Source of the DNA: Rhodococcus sp. RD6.2
GTDB lineage: Bacteria; Actinomycetota; Actinomycetes; Mycobacteriales; Mycobacteriaceae
NCBI RefSeq assembly: GCF_001040705.1
Contig: NZ_CVQP01000001.1
Location: forward strand, 798,324 to 862,323
Length of the DNA stretch: 64,000 nucleotides
Reading direction: 5' to 3'
Within the stretch, counting starts at the first letter, position 1. Each line of letters begins with the position of its first letter. This document shows positions 1 to 8,877 of the stretch, one piece after another. Under the pieces are notes generated by a model. The model did not search any database. It saw only the letters and a list, made by a program, of their open reading frames with translations, and was not told the DNA's origin. Position numbers and translations under genes: made by a program.

Positions 1-619
1 TCCGGATGGCGGCATCGGCCTGTTCCTCGTCGCCGCGGGCGCGGCAGGCGTCACCCGCAAGCCGTATGCGACCCACGACGAGCTGCGCGCCGCGCAGGTC
101 GAGTTCGCGGGTGCCGTGGCGCAGCAGCTCGGCGACGGCGGCGACGCCTCCGCCGCAATCACCGCCGCCCAGGTTCGTACCCAGGCCGCCCTCTGTGCCG
201 AGGCCGTGGGCGCGATGGAGGAGACGCTGCGCCTGACCACCGAGTACCTCAAGCAGCGCAAGCAGTTCGGGGTTCCGTTGGCGCGGTTCCAGACGCTGAC
301 GCAGCGCGCCGCCGACATGTACGTCGAGCTCGAACTCGCGTCGAGCATGAGCCTGTACGCGACGATGAACCTGGCCGACGGCATCGTCGACCCGATCATC
401 GCCTCGCGGGCCAAGCTGCAGGTCAGCCGTGCCGCCCGGCACATCGGTCTCGAGGCCATTCAGATGCACGGTGGCATCGGCATGACCGCCGAGTACCCGG
501 TCGGGCACTACGTGTCCCGTCTGACGGCCATCGGCCACACTCTTGGCAGCGCCGACGACCACCTGCGGGTACTCGCCGGTGTCGTCGCCGACCACGAGAT
601 GGTCGAGCTCGCCAAGTAG
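1..619 (+). CDS. Acyl-CoA dehydrogenase, C-terminal part (5' end outside window)
   Basis: This is the 3' part of an acyl-CoA dehydrogenase, a flavoprotein of fatty-acid or sterol side-chain beta-oxidation. The frame is open from base 2, so the gene begins before the window. Visible family features are the C-terminal helical-bundle motif QRKQFG and the signature EAIQMHGGIGMTAEYP near the end, where family members carry FAD-contacting residues and often the catalytic Glu. It ends at TAG and is followed by a strong hairpin, so it is the last gene of its unit. The exact substrate cannot be told. The nearby cholesterol oxidase makes a steroid role possible, but that is only inference. Confidence 0.9.
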   Translation, partial: PDGGIGLFLVAAGAAGVTRKPYATHDELRAAQVEFAGAVAQQLGDGGDASAAITAAQVRTQAALCAEAVGAMEETLRLTTEYLKQRKQFGVPLARFQTLTQRAADMYVELELASSMSLYATMNLADGIVDPIIASRAKLQVSRAARHIGLEAIQMHGGIGMTAEYPVGHYVSRLTAIGHTLGSADDHLRVLAGVVADHEMVELAK

Positions 620-645
620 GCTCACCCGCAAGGGGTTCCCCCTCA

Positions 646-687
646 CAGAGCGCCCCCGCCGACCGACAGGTCGGCGGGGGCGCTCTG
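646..687 (+). terminator. Rho-independent terminator after acyl-CoA dehydrogenase
   Basis: A perfect 19-bp GC-rich stem (646-664 with 669-687) encloses a GACA loop and is followed by GTTT. It lies 27 bases after the stop codon and separates this gene from the convergent TetR gene. Confidence 0.85.
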
Positions 688-734
688 TTTCGCGCCGTCT
701 GTGACGCGACCGGAATCTCGTCCGGTCAGGATCT

Positions 735-1394
735 CTACGGCATCGACTCGGGGGTGGGGCGGAAGGGGCTCGGCTCGGTCACCGGCGCCGCGAGCAGTCC
801 GGCTGCCGCGTCGGTCAGAAAGTTGCCGAGGGCCGCCCAGTCTGCCTCGCGATTACCCGCGGCGATGCCGGCCTCGTACTCGGCGCAGACCTCGAAGATC
901 ATGCGGCTCAGGATCCAGGCGCGCCCGATCAGCACATCGCGGTCGAGGTGGCCGAGATGGGCGATGGTCAGCGTCCGGACCTCCTCCGACGCGGTCGACA
1001 CGGTCGTCGCGCGCTGCGCGAGCAGTGCGGCCGCGGTCGGGTTGTGGCGTGCCTGGTTGATGAACCGGGCGCGCCACGACGGTACCGGAAGATCCGAAAA
1101 AGACTGCGTGGCAGGGAGAATCATGCAGCGCAGGTGATCGGTCAGGCTGCCCCCGGGACCGATCTCGCGGAACATCGCGACACGCAACTCGTCGGTGCTC
1201 TCGGCCTGCCGCTCGAACAGGGCCCGGATCAGTCCGTCACGGTCACCGAAGTGGTAGGCGACCGCGGAGTGGTTGGAGTTCCCCGCTCGCTCGGCGATGC
1301 GCCGACTCGAGACCTGGTCGATGCCGTATCGGCCGAACAGTTCCTCGGCCGCGTCCATCAGTGCCGTACGCGCCTGCTCGCTCTTGCGCGCCAT
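735..1394 (-). CDS. TetR-family transcriptional regulator
   Basis: A 219-residue TetR-type repressor. The N-terminal helix-turn-helix domain covers about residues 8-55 (DAAEELFGRYG, then SSRRIAERAG, then VAYHFGDRDGL, the typical end of the recognition helix). The rest is a helical ligand-binding domain with no recognisable ligand signature. It is transcribed away from the duplicated membrane-protein gene at 1579. The shared 184-base intergenic region carries a palindrome (TGAGACC-N11-GGTCTCA), so it probably represses itself and that transporter-like gene. The ATG start has a GGGAGCGAG purine stretch upstream. Confidence 0.9.
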   Translation of the reverse strand: MARKSEQARTALMDAAEELFGRYGIDQVSSRRIAERAGNSNHSAVAYHFGDRDGLIRALFERQAESTDELRVAMFREIGPGGSLTDHLRCMILPATQSFSDLPVPSWRARFINQARHNPTAAALLAQRATTVSTASEEVRTLTIAHLGHLDRDVLIGRAWILSRMIFEVCAEYEAGIAAGNREADWAALGNFLTDAAAGLLAAPVTEPSPFRPTPESMP

Positions 1395-1467
1395 CTCGCT
1401 CCCGTCGTCGGTGAAACCGGCTGATGTGTCCGCCGATATGGCCCGGATTCCATGATCTCGCGCGCGC

Positions 1468-1492
1468 TGAGACCAACGTCATGCCGGTCTCA
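1468..1492. promoter_or_regulatory. Candidate TetR operator between divergent genes
   Basis: Perfect inverted repeat TGAGACC-N11-GGTCTCA in the intergenic region between the TetR gene and the duplicated membrane-protein gene. Symmetry and location fit a TetR dimer site. No binding data are available. Confidence 0.5.
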
Positions 1493-1578
1493 CATTGCCC
1501 ATTTTAAGTCATGTGGCGTAATTTTGATTCAGTGCTCGGCATCGGCCGGGCATTGGTGACGCGAACTGAGGAGTGGCT

Positions 1579-3687
1579 GTGAGCAACCAAGTGCAACCGC
1601 CTGTCGAGGAGGTGGACCAGGTGGATGCCGCGGCCGCGGACGCGGCGCGGGCACGTAAGGAGAAGATCGCGCGCTATGTGGGCATGCTGATCTTCCCGTT
1701 CCTGATGGTCTCGATGATGGTGACCGGCTACCTCGGGGCGATGCACGCGCCGACGCCGCACGATCTGCCCGTCGCCGTCGTCGGGGCTTCGCAGGCCGAC
1801 GCCACACGACTCGCAGACGCTCTCGAGGCCTCGAATCGGCCGGCGCTCGACGTCCGCGTCGCCGACAGCGCGGGCCAGGCACGGGCACTCGTCACCGACC
1901 GTGAGGTCGTCGGTGCCGTCGTGTTCTCCGGCTCCGGCGAGGCCACCGTCCTCACTGCGGGCGCCGCGGGTGCATCCCAGGCGTCGACCGTCAACCAGTT
2001 GCTGGTGCCGTTCGTGGCATCCCAGGACGCCGCCGTCACCACCGACGACCTGGCGCCGCTGCCCGCCCACGACAGCGCAGGACTCGGCGTCATGTTCATG
2101 ACCACGGCACTCGTGCTCGCCGGATACATGCCCCTGAGCCTCATCCTCTCGGCGGCTCCGGAACTGCTGCGCAAGCGCCGTATCTACCCACTGCTCGCAG
2201 GCTGGGCCGCCCTGATCTCGGCCGTCGTCTGGTTCATTGCGAACCCGATCCTCGGGGCCATCGAGGGTCACACGGCCGCGGTCCTCGTCATCTGCTGGCT
2301 CGGCGTGTTCGCCATCTCGTGCGTGCAGTTGTTCCTCACCCGCATCGTCGGGCCGCTCGCCGTGCTCGTCGGCATGCTGTTCCTGATGGTGCTCGGCATC
2401 CCGGCCTCCAACCTGGGCATGTCGGTGCACACGATGCCCGGAATCTTCTCCGTCCTGTACACATTCCTGCCGTCACCCGCCATCGGTGAGGCGTTGCGCT
2501 CGGTCCTGTACTTCGGCAGCAACGGACTGGCCGGACACCTCGTCGTCCTCGCGGTCGGTGCCCTCGTCGGCATCGCGTTGACGGTGCTCGTCGACGCCCT
2601 CAAACGACGCAAGAACCCCGAGGCGGCACTGCCCGAACCGACGCTCGCGTCCTTCACCGGCAACCGGCCGCAGTCGACCCGCGCCCGCTACGCCACCATC
2701 GTGCTGTTCCCGCTCGCCATGGTCGTGATGATGATGTCGATCATGACGTCGTCGATGTACCAGCCGTCGCCGCGTGAACTGCCCGTCGCCGTGGCCGCGT
2801 CCGACCCGGCGCAGGCCGAGCAGATGGCCGCAGGTCTGGACAGGTCCATGGAGGGCATGTTCGATTTCCAGGTCACCGCACCCGGTGATGCCGAGCAGTT
2901 GGTCGTCGACCGCACGGTTGTCGGCGCGTTCGTCCTGCCGAGTGCGGACCGCCCGACGGCGACGCTGATCACCGCCGGCGCTGCAGGCATGAGTCAGCAG
3001 CAGGCCGTCACCACCGTGTTCACGCAGGTGGCGCAGCAGCAGGGCATGCCGCTGACCAAGCAGGACGTCACCCCGCTCAGCTCCAACGACACCGTCGGCA
3101 CCGTGAGCATGTACCTCGCGATCGGCTGGATGATGTCCGGCTTCATGCTCATCATCGTCATGGGAACGGCGGCGCCGGAACTGCTGGCGCTGCGCAAACT
3201 GCTACCGATCATGGCTGGATGGGCCGTCGCGATGTCCGCTGTGGTGTGGACGATCGCGGGCCCGATCATCGGAGCCGTCTCCGGACACGCGTGGCAGCTG
3301 ATCGGCATCGGTGCACTCGCGACGTTCACCATCTCGCTGTTCACCGCCGTCTTCGCGCGACTGCTCGGCATGCTCGCCGTGCTTCCGGTGATCCTGGTGG
3401 TCATGTTCCTCGGCGTCCCCGCCTCCGGCGGCGGTCTGTCGATCTACATGTCGCCGGAGATCTTCCGGGTGCTGCACGACGTCCTGCCGATGCCCGCCGC
3501 GGTCGAGTCGGCCCGCTCGATCCTCTACTTCGGCGGCGACGGCGTCGGAGGCCATGCGGTCACGTTCCTGATCTGGGCCGCCGCCGCCCTGGTCTGCGTG
3601 ATCGCCATCGAATGGTTCACCGGCCGCAAGCAGAGCACTCCGCCCGTCGATCCGGTGGCCGAGGGGAGGATTGCCGAGTTGGTCTAG
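1579..3687 (+). CDS. Internally duplicated membrane protein, YhgE/Pip- or DUF3533-like
   Basis: A 702-residue polytopic membrane protein built from two homologous halves, about residues 20-345 and 360-695. Each half has an N-terminal transmembrane helix after an ARY motif, an extracytoplasmic domain starting DLPVAVV or ELPVAVA, a match to TAGAAG(A/M)SQ, a helix ending APELL, and a final S(V/I)LYFG motif before the last helices. Single copies of this architecture occur in YhgE/Pip and DUF3533 (ABC-2-permease-like) proteins. The start is GTG 1579, five bases after GAGGAG; GTG 1573 is also in frame. Probable control is by the divergent TetR. Export of a lipid or toxic compound is inferred. Confidence 0.75.
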   Translation: MSNQVQPPVEEVDQVDAAAADAARARKEKIARYVGMLIFPFLMVSMMVTGYLGAMHAPTPHDLPVAVVGASQADATRLADALEASNRPALDVRVADSAGQARALVTDREVVGAVVFSGSGEATVLTAGAAGASQASTVNQLLVPFVASQDAAVTTDDLAPLPAHDSAGLGVMFMTTALVLAGYMPLSLILSAAPELLRKRRIYPLLAGWAALISAVVWFIANPILGAIEGHTAAVLVICWLGVFAISCVQLFLTRIVGPLAVLVGMLFLMVLGIPASNLGMSVHTMPGIFSVLYTFLPSPAIGEALRSVLYFGSNGLAGHLVVLAVGALVGIALTVLVDALKRRKNPEAALPEPTLASFTGNRPQSTRARYATIVLFPLAMVVMMMSIMTSSMYQPSPRELPVAVAASDPAQAEQMAAGLDRSMEGMFDFQVTAPGDAEQLVVDRTVVGAFVLPSADRPTATLITAGAAGMSQQQAVTTVFTQVAQQQGMPLTKQDVTPLSSNDTVGTVSMYLAIGWMMSGFMLIIVMGTAAPELLALRKLLPIMAGWAVAMSAVVWTIAGPIIGAVSGHAWQLIGIGALATFTISLFTAVFARLLGMLAVLPVILVVMFLGVPASGGGLSIYMSPEIFRVLHDVLPMPAAVESARSILYFGGDGVGGHAVTFLIWAAAALVCVIAIEWFTGRKQSTPPVDPVAEGRIAELV

Positions 3688-3701
3688 CGGCTGACGCAAC
3701 G

Positions 3702-3735
3702 GTGGGGGTCGGCGGATTTCTCCGCCGACCCCCAC
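3702..3735. terminator. Terminator hairpin after the duplicated membrane protein
   Basis: Perfect 15-bp stem (3702-3716 with 3721-3735) and a TTTC loop, 15 bases after the stop codon. The stretch 3736-3859 after it holds nothing recognisable. Confidence 0.8.
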
Positions 3736-3859
3736 GTACCGCCTCTCGGCCATCCGCTCGGTGACCCGTTCGACGTCGACGAGATCGGGTACTGCAACCG
3801 CTCTCGGGCGACCGGCCCGTGCTCCTGCTCCGATTGGCCTCGACTTCCTGAGCAGGTTA

Positions 3860-3889
3860 TTGACACTCTCGCGTCAGAGTGTCTAGTTT
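3860..3889 (+). promoter_or_regulatory. Promoter with embedded palindrome upstream of cholesterol oxidase
   Basis: A -35-like TTGACA (3860-3865) is followed after 18 bases by a -10-like TAGTTT (3884-3889). Nested between them is a perfect inverted repeat GACACTCT-N6-AGAGTGTC (3862-3883). A repressor bound there would cover the core promoter. It does not resemble the KstR consensus TNNAACNNGTTNNA. Confidence 0.5.
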
Positions 3890-3973
3890 TAGCCGTCTCG
3901 GATCGACTGTGACGGCATTCACGCCGTATCCGTTCCGGGGGGTCATGTCACACGCGCTTCGGGAGGTACACCT

Positions 3974-5593
3974 GTGTCCGGGATAAACCGTCGGTCCTTC
4001 TTCGCCGCGGCGGCGGCCGCCGGTGCTGCGCTTGCCGCCGCACCCACCGCAACGGCGCAGGCCGGCAATGCCGCTCCGACGAGAACCGGTACCGCCGGCG
4101 GTGTCCGGCGAGTTCCGCTCACACACGAGGATCACCGCGTCGTCGTCATCGGCTCCGGATTCGGCGGCGGCGTCGCCTCCCTCCGCCTCGCCCAGGCAGG
4201 CGTCAAGGTTCTCGTCCTCGAGCGCGGCATCCGGTGGAACACCGGGCCGAACGCGAAGACCTTCCCGAACCCGACCGCGCCCGACAAGCGCCTGCTCTGG
4301 TACCGCTCCGCACCGCAACTCTTCGGCAAGCCCGTCGCGTTCGACCCGTACGTCGGCCTCGTGGAAGCCGTCGTCGGTGAGAACATGACCGCGCTGTGCC
4401 CGGCAGGCGTCGGCGGCGGTTCGCTTGTCTACCAGGGAATGTCGCTACAGCCCTCCGAGGCGGTGTTCAACACCTACTTCCCGAACGAGCTCGACTGGCA
4501 GACCATGAACCGGGTGCACTACCCCCGCGTCGCGAAGATGCTCCAGCTCGCGACGGCACCCGACGAACTCATCGAGAGTGAGCAGTACAAGGCTCCGCGT
4601 GTGTTCGCCGAGCACGTGCGGCGCGCGGGAATGCCGCTGTCGAAGATCCCGATGCCGATCGACTGGAACTACGCCCTCGCCGAGCTTCGCGGCGAGATGG
4701 CGCCGTCCTACACGGACGGTTCCGGAGCGATGGGCGTCAACAACGGCGGGAAGCACTCCGTCGATGTCACCTACATCGCCGCGGCGGAGGCGACGGGCAA
4801 CGTGACCGTCGAAACGCTGCACGAGGTCACCGACATCGAGCGCGCAGGGGGCGGTCGATGGCGGGTCCACGTCAACCGGATCGACACCGCGGGCAATGTC
4901 CTCGAGAACAAGGTCCTCACCACGGATGCGCTGATCATGGCCGCGGGCAGTGTCAACACCACGAAGCTGCTGGTGCGGTCGGCCGCGACGGGGAAGATTC
5001 CGGACATGCCGGACGGTCTCGGCGGTGGCTGGGGAACCAACGCCGACCGGATCTACGTGTGGACGAATCCGGCCGCGGGTTTCGGTGTGACGCAGGGCGG
5101 ACCCGTAGTCTACGGCAGCCTGAACTGGGACGACCCGACCCGGGCGCACTCCGTCATCCAGGCGTCCATTCCGTCGATCTCGAGGGACATGGCCAGCACG
5201 ATGCTCGTCGGATTCGGAGTCAGCGACAGCCGCGGGCGGTTCCGATACGACGCCGGGCGCGACGAAGCGACGCTGTTCTGGCCCGCAGACGGCGATTCGG
5301 TCATCCAGAACGGCTCGATCGGTCCGAGCGTCAACAGGATCGCCGGTCCGGGCAGCGTGCTCACCGACACGAACCTGATCGTGCCGTCCACCTGGCATGC
5401 GCTCGGCGGAGCCCCCATGGGCACCGTCTGTGACATCGACGGTCGCGTCGAGGGACAGCCCGGTCTCTACGTTCTCGACGGGGCCCTGATCCCGGGAACG
5501 ACCGGTGCCTGCAACCCGTCGATGACGATCGCCGCGGTCGCCGAACGCGCCATCGACAACGTCATCGCGCAGGACGTCGGCACCGTCTTCTGA
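3974..5593 (+). CDS. choE: Secreted cholesterol oxidase (GMC oxidoreductase)
   Basis: Oxidises the 3-beta-hydroxyl of cholesterol and isomerises the product to cholest-4-en-3-one with FAD, outside the cell. The 539-residue protein starts with a Tat signal (NRRSFF followed by an Ala-rich stretch and a cleavage-like ATAQA). Then comes the dinucleotide-binding GSGFGGG (about residue 60) and, near the end, the family signature WHALGG with the active-site His, plus LIPGTTGACNPSMTIAA with the active-site Asn. Length fits the secreted class I enzymes. GTG 3974 was chosen because GGGAGGT lies just upstream. It appears monocistronic. Possible regulation is by the repressor that recognises the embedded palindrome. 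Confidence 0.85.
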   Translation: MSGINRRSFFAAAAAAGAALAAAPTATAQAGNAAPTRTGTAGGVRRVPLTHEDHRVVVIGSGFGGGVASLRLAQAGVKVLVLERGIRWNTGPNAKTFPNPTAPDKRLLWYRSAPQLFGKPVAFDPYVGLVEAVVGENMTALCPAGVGGGSLVYQGMSLQPSEAVFNTYFPNELDWQTMNRVHYPRVAKMLQLATAPDELIESEQYKAPRVFAEHVRRAGMPLSKIPMPIDWNYALAELRGEMAPSYTDGSGAMGVNNGGKHSVDVTYIAAAEATGNVTVETLHEVTDIERAGGGRWRVHVNRIDTAGNVLENKVLTTDALIMAAGSVNTTKLLVRSAATGKIPDMPDGLGGGWGTNADRIYVWTNPAAGFGVTQGGPVVYGSLNWDDPTRAHSVIQASIPSISRDMASTMLVGFGVSDSRGRFRYDAGRDEATLFWPADGDSVIQNGSIGPSVNRIAGPGSVLTDTNLIVPSTWHALGGAPMGTVCDIDGRVEGQPGLYVLDGALIPGTTGACNPSMTIAAVAERAIDNVIAQDVGTVF

Positions 5594-5696
5594 CCGGCGC
5601 CGATGTCCGAACGGATGTGGTCGAATCCGCGCCGCGCCGTGCGGGACGCGGATTACCGTTGACCGGAGCCATGCTCCGACGATTGGGGGAGTCATC

Positions 5697-7298
5697 GTGC
5701 TGTGGGGAAACCGTGCTGTGGGTGGCAATGTGCTGTGGGGACACGGTCTTCGGGGTCGTCGATCGACCGTGGTCGCCGTTGCAGCGGCGCTGCTGATTCC
5801 GGTCGGTCACGTCGCCGCCGCCCCGGCAGTGGACACCGCGGGAGTCGTGCGGGAAGTCCACGACGTCGGACGCGTCGCCGCGGCACGCGCCGACTGCGGT
5901 CCCGGCTCGCGACCCGAAACCGGACTGCAGGGCGACGTGCCCGCCGCCGACCGGGACAGCGGACGAAGCCGAGACGGCTACCAGTGCAACATCTCCCGCG
6001 TCGGCGGGTTCGCAGGAAAGGGCGGCGGCATCGTCTCCGCCTCGTACGACGACTGCGCCTACATGGGCACCACGTTCCCCGGCAGCGTGGTGGGGGACTC
6101 CAAGGGCGTGCAGGTCCTCGACGTCTCCGACTCTGCGAACCCGGTCCCCACCGTCACCCTCACCGAACCGGCCATGATGGCCGGAACCTGGGAGAGCCTC
6201 AAGGTCCACCCGGGCCGGAAGCTGCTCGTGGGCACCGGTGTTCCCGCCCTGGTCGGAGCCGGCTTGCTGTCGGTCTACGACATCACCGACTGCGCGCATC
6301 CGCGACTGCTCAATCCCGGTCCGGGAACCAGTCTGCAGATGCCGCTGCCCATCACCGCCCACGAGGCAGGCTTCTCCCCGGACGGGAAGACCTACTGGTC
6401 GACCGGCACCGAGGGGGTCGTGAGCGCAGTCGATCTCACGGATCCGTCGCAGCCGCGTGTGGTCTGGCAGGGCTGGATCGGCATCTCCGCACACGGATTC
6501 GGGATCAGTCCCGACGGCAACCGCATGTACGTGTCCAACAACTTCGGCGGCGTGACCGTCCTCGACACCAGCGCCGTGCAGCGGCGCGACCCCAATCCTC
6601 GGGTGCCGCAGGTGTCGCAGTTGTCGTGGACGGACGGCTGGGCCACCCAGCACAGCATCCCCGTCACCTACGACGGGCATCCGTACCTCTTCACCGTGAA
6701 CGAGGGCGGGTCCGGTGGGGTCAAGCTGATCGACATCGAGGACGACACCAAGCCGGGCATCGTCAATTCCGTCAAGCTCGAGATCAACCTCCCGGAGAAC
6801 ATCGACAGCCAGATCGGTTCCGGAATGGGCGGCTCGGCGTTCTCCTACGAGTCGCACTACTGCGCGGCAGACCGGCCGACGAATCCGACGGCACTGGCCT
6901 GCGGCTGGATCTCGTCCGGCATCCGGGTCTTCGACGTCAGCGACCCGTTCGACGTCCGGGAGATCGCCTACTACAACCCGCCCGCGATGACGGACCGCAA
7001 CCTGGAGCGCGTGAACTCCCCGCACGCCCTCGCCTCGGTGCTCGGCGTGCCACTCCTCAGCGCGCCCGCGGCTTTCCAGGCGGCCGCCGGTGGACAGTTC
7101 GACCTCGGCCAGGCGATCACCTCTCGCGCAGGCATGGTCGTCGGTGGCGATCTCTCCACCGACTGGTGCCTCTCGCCTCCGGAATGGCGGGGCAACGAGC
7201 TGTGGGTGACGTGTTCCGACAACGGGTTCATGGCCCTGCATCTCGACGAGTCCGTCTACACGCCGCCCACGAACCAGCGATCGACGATCGGGTCATGA
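5697..7298 (+). CDS. Secreted LVIVD-type beta-propeller protein
   Basis: A 533-residue protein with an N-terminal hydrophobic signal (about residues 25-45, ending VAAAPA). The body contains repeated blocks such as VQVLDVSD, LSVYDITD, VSAVDLTD, VTVLDTS, VKLIDIED and IRVFDVSD. Blocks of this kind are the hallmark of LVIVD propellers, which are usually surface or secreted proteins of unknown enzymology. Several Cys suggest disulphides outside the cytoplasm. The GTG start has GGGGGAG about seven bases upstream. The stop overlaps the next start (ATGA), so this gene and the DUF305 gene are translationally coupled. Substrate or partner is unknown. Confidence 0.8.
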   Translation: MLWGNRAVGGNVLWGHGLRGRRSTVVAVAAALLIPVGHVAAAPAVDTAGVVREVHDVGRVAAARADCGPGSRPETGLQGDVPAADRDSGRSRDGYQCNISRVGGFAGKGGGIVSASYDDCAYMGTTFPGSVVGDSKGVQVLDVSDSANPVPTVTLTEPAMMAGTWESLKVHPGRKLLVGTGVPALVGAGLLSVYDITDCAHPRLLNPGPGTSLQMPLPITAHEAGFSPDGKTYWSTGTEGVVSAVDLTDPSQPRVVWQGWIGISAHGFGISPDGNRMYVSNNFGGVTVLDTSAVQRRDPNPRVPQVSQLSWTDGWATQHSIPVTYDGHPYLFTVNEGGSGGVKLIDIEDDTKPGIVNSVKLEINLPENIDSQIGSGMGGSAFSYESHYCAADRPTNPTALACGWISSGIRVFDVSDPFDVREIAYYNPPAMTDRNLERVNSPHALASVLGVPLLSAPAAFQAAAGGQFDLGQAITSRAGMVVGGDLSTDWCLSPPEWRGNELWVTCSDNGFMALHLDESVYTPPTNQRSTIGS

Positions 7299-7936
7299 CG
7301 AGCGGCACGGCGATTCGGGCGGGCGCGTTGGCGTCACTGGCGGTGTTGCTGCTGGTGGTCGGTGCCGCGCTTCGACCGGTCGTCGTGCCAGTGGAGTCCA
7401 TTGCCGAACCCGTCCTGAGCGCCGCCGAGATCGGGTTCGTGCAGGACATGGCCGAGCACCACCAGCAGGCGTTGGCGATGACGCTCCGGCTCGCCCCGGA
7501 TGTCGATCCCGCGGTGGCCGCCCTGGCGCGGCAGATCGGGGACACCCAGCGAGTCGAGATCGGCACGCTGCTGGGCTGGCTGCGCCTGGCCGATGCACCG
7601 CCGACCAATCCTCGGCCGATGGCCTGGAACATCGCACCCGATCACGCCGGACACGACGGCAGCGCGGCAGAACCGGGTGCATCGATGACGGGGATGGCGT
7701 CGATGGCCGAACTCGACGCACTGTCCGCGGCGCACGGACGCGACGCCGAGGTGGTGTTCCTGCAGTTGATGCTCCGCCACCACCTCGGAGGTGTCGAGAT
7801 GGCCCGCGCGGCCGACGCGCTGCTCGTCGACGGTCCGGTCAAGCAGAGCGCTCGCGCTGCAGTCCAGGAGCAGGGCGGCGAGATCGGTTTGTTGACGGTG
7901 ATGCTCGCGGAACGCGGCGCGACAGCCCCGAGATGA
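7295..7936 (+). CDS. DUF305 family protein
   Basis: A 213-residue DUF305 protein. An N-terminal hydrophobic segment (about residues 7-25) serves as signal or anchor. The typical four-helix repeats follow: VQDMAEHHQQALAM in the first half and LQLMLRHHLGGVEMA in the second. The paired His residues resemble ferritin-like or metal-binding helices and have been suggested to bind metal. The start codon overlaps the stop of the LVIVD gene by four bases, and the two are very likely made together at the envelope. The role is not established for the family. Confidence 0.85.
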   Translation: MTSGTAIRAGALASLAVLLLVVGAALRPVVVPVESIAEPVLSAAEIGFVQDMAEHHQQALAMTLRLAPDVDPAVAALARQIGDTQRVEIGTLLGWLRLADAPPTNPRPMAWNIAPDHAGHDGSAAEPGASMTGMASMAELDALSAAHGRDAEVVFLQLMLRHHLGGVEMARAADALLVDGPVKQSARAAVQEQGGEIGLLTVMLAERGATAPR

Positions 7937-8054
7937 CGCGGCTCGGGCGCGCCTGCGGTCGCGCGATCCGTCCCTGGCGCGCCTCCCCGGATGGCACAGT
8001 GACACGCGTTACCGTTTGATACATCCCACCGAAACGTCCGAGTAGGTGCTCTCG

Positions 8055-8252
8055 ATGGCCACAAACCCTCCCCCCGCGAAGAAGATCCTCGGCACCGTGG
8101 TGTTCCTCGTCGGCCTGGTCGGCGCCGGTGTCGGCATCTACACACTCGACGTCGTTGCCGCCGTCGTCTGGCTCGTCGTCGCCACGCTGTCCGGCTTCTA
8201 CCTGCTGAAGTTGCGTGCCGATTCGCGAAGTCGGCTCGATTCCTCGACGTGA
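8055..8252 (+). CDS. Small two-helix membrane protein
   Basis: A 65-residue protein with two predicted membrane helices: about residues 13-32 ([16 protein letters not shown]) and 35-53 ([18 protein letters not shown]). A basic tail follows. ATG 8055 was preferred to GTG 8046 because the AGTAGG stretch then lies eight bases upstream. I do not recognise the family. It precedes the ribosomal operon promoter and is probably a separate unit. Confidence 0.6.
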   Translation: MATNPPPAKKILGTVVFLVGLVGAGVGIYTLDVVAAVVWLVVATLSGFYLLKLRADSRSRLDSST

Positions 8253-8268
8253 GCCGCGCTACCTCGCT

Positions 8269-8297
8269 TTGACCCTCCCTGACCTGGACGGTAAGGT
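8269..8297 (+). promoter_or_regulatory. Promoter of rplM-rpsI
   Basis: TTGACC (8269-8274) and TAAGGT (8292-8297) are spaced by 17 bases, a good housekeeping promoter. It predicts a leader of about 130 bases before the rplM GTG at 8434. No known leader structure was recognised there. Confidence 0.65.
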
Positions 8298-8433
8298 CGT
8301 CTGCTGGCGTGCGATACGTCGCGCACTCTCGGGTGCCGTCGTCCCGCGGGTTCCCGGGTCTCCACTGGCCGCCGGGAGCGACTCCGCATCGTCCGCCACG
8401 GCCAGCAGTGAACGAGTTGACGAGGAAGTAGCT

Positions 8434-8877
8434 GTGTCTACCTACGCCCCGAAGGCTGGTGACGTCACCCGGCAGTGGTACGTCATCGACGCCACCGACG
8501 TGGTGCTCGGCCGCCTTGCCGTCCAGGCAGCGACCCTGCTGCGCGGCAAGCACAAGCCCACCTTTGCCCCCAACGTTGACGGAGGCGATTTCGTCGTCAT
8601 CATCAACGCCGACAAGGTTGCCATCTCCGGTAACAAGCGCACGGACAAGTTCCTGCACCACCACTCCGGACATCCGGGTGGCCTCAAGTCCCGCTCCGTC
8701 GGTGAGGTGCTTGCGAACAACCCCGATCGCCTCGTGGAGAAGGCCGTCACCGGCATGATCCCGAAGAACAAGCTCGGCCGCGCGATCGCAGGCAAGCTGA
8801 AGGTCTACGCAGGCCCGAATCACCCCCACGCCGCGCAGCAGCCGGTTCCGTTCGAGATCAAGCAGGTGGCCCAGTGA
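8434..8877 (+). CDS. rplM: 50S ribosomal protein L13
   Basis: A large-subunit ribosomal protein of 147 residues, full length for the family. Characteristic stretches are WYVIDA near the N-terminus, LGRLA, LRGKHKP and GMIPKNKLG. The start is GTG 8434 with GAGGAAG upstream; an in-frame GTG at 8215 lies before the promoter and is rejected. Its stop overlaps the rpsI start by four bases, so the pair is the usual coupled rplM-rpsI operon. Confidence 0.98.
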   Translation: MSTYAPKAGDVTRQWYVIDATDVVLGRLAVQAATLLRGKHKPTFAPNVDGGDFVVIINADKVAISGNKRTDKFLHHHSGHPGGLKSRSVGEVLANNPDRLVEKAVTGMIPKNKLGRAIAGKLKVYAGPNHPHAAQQPVPFEIKQVAQ

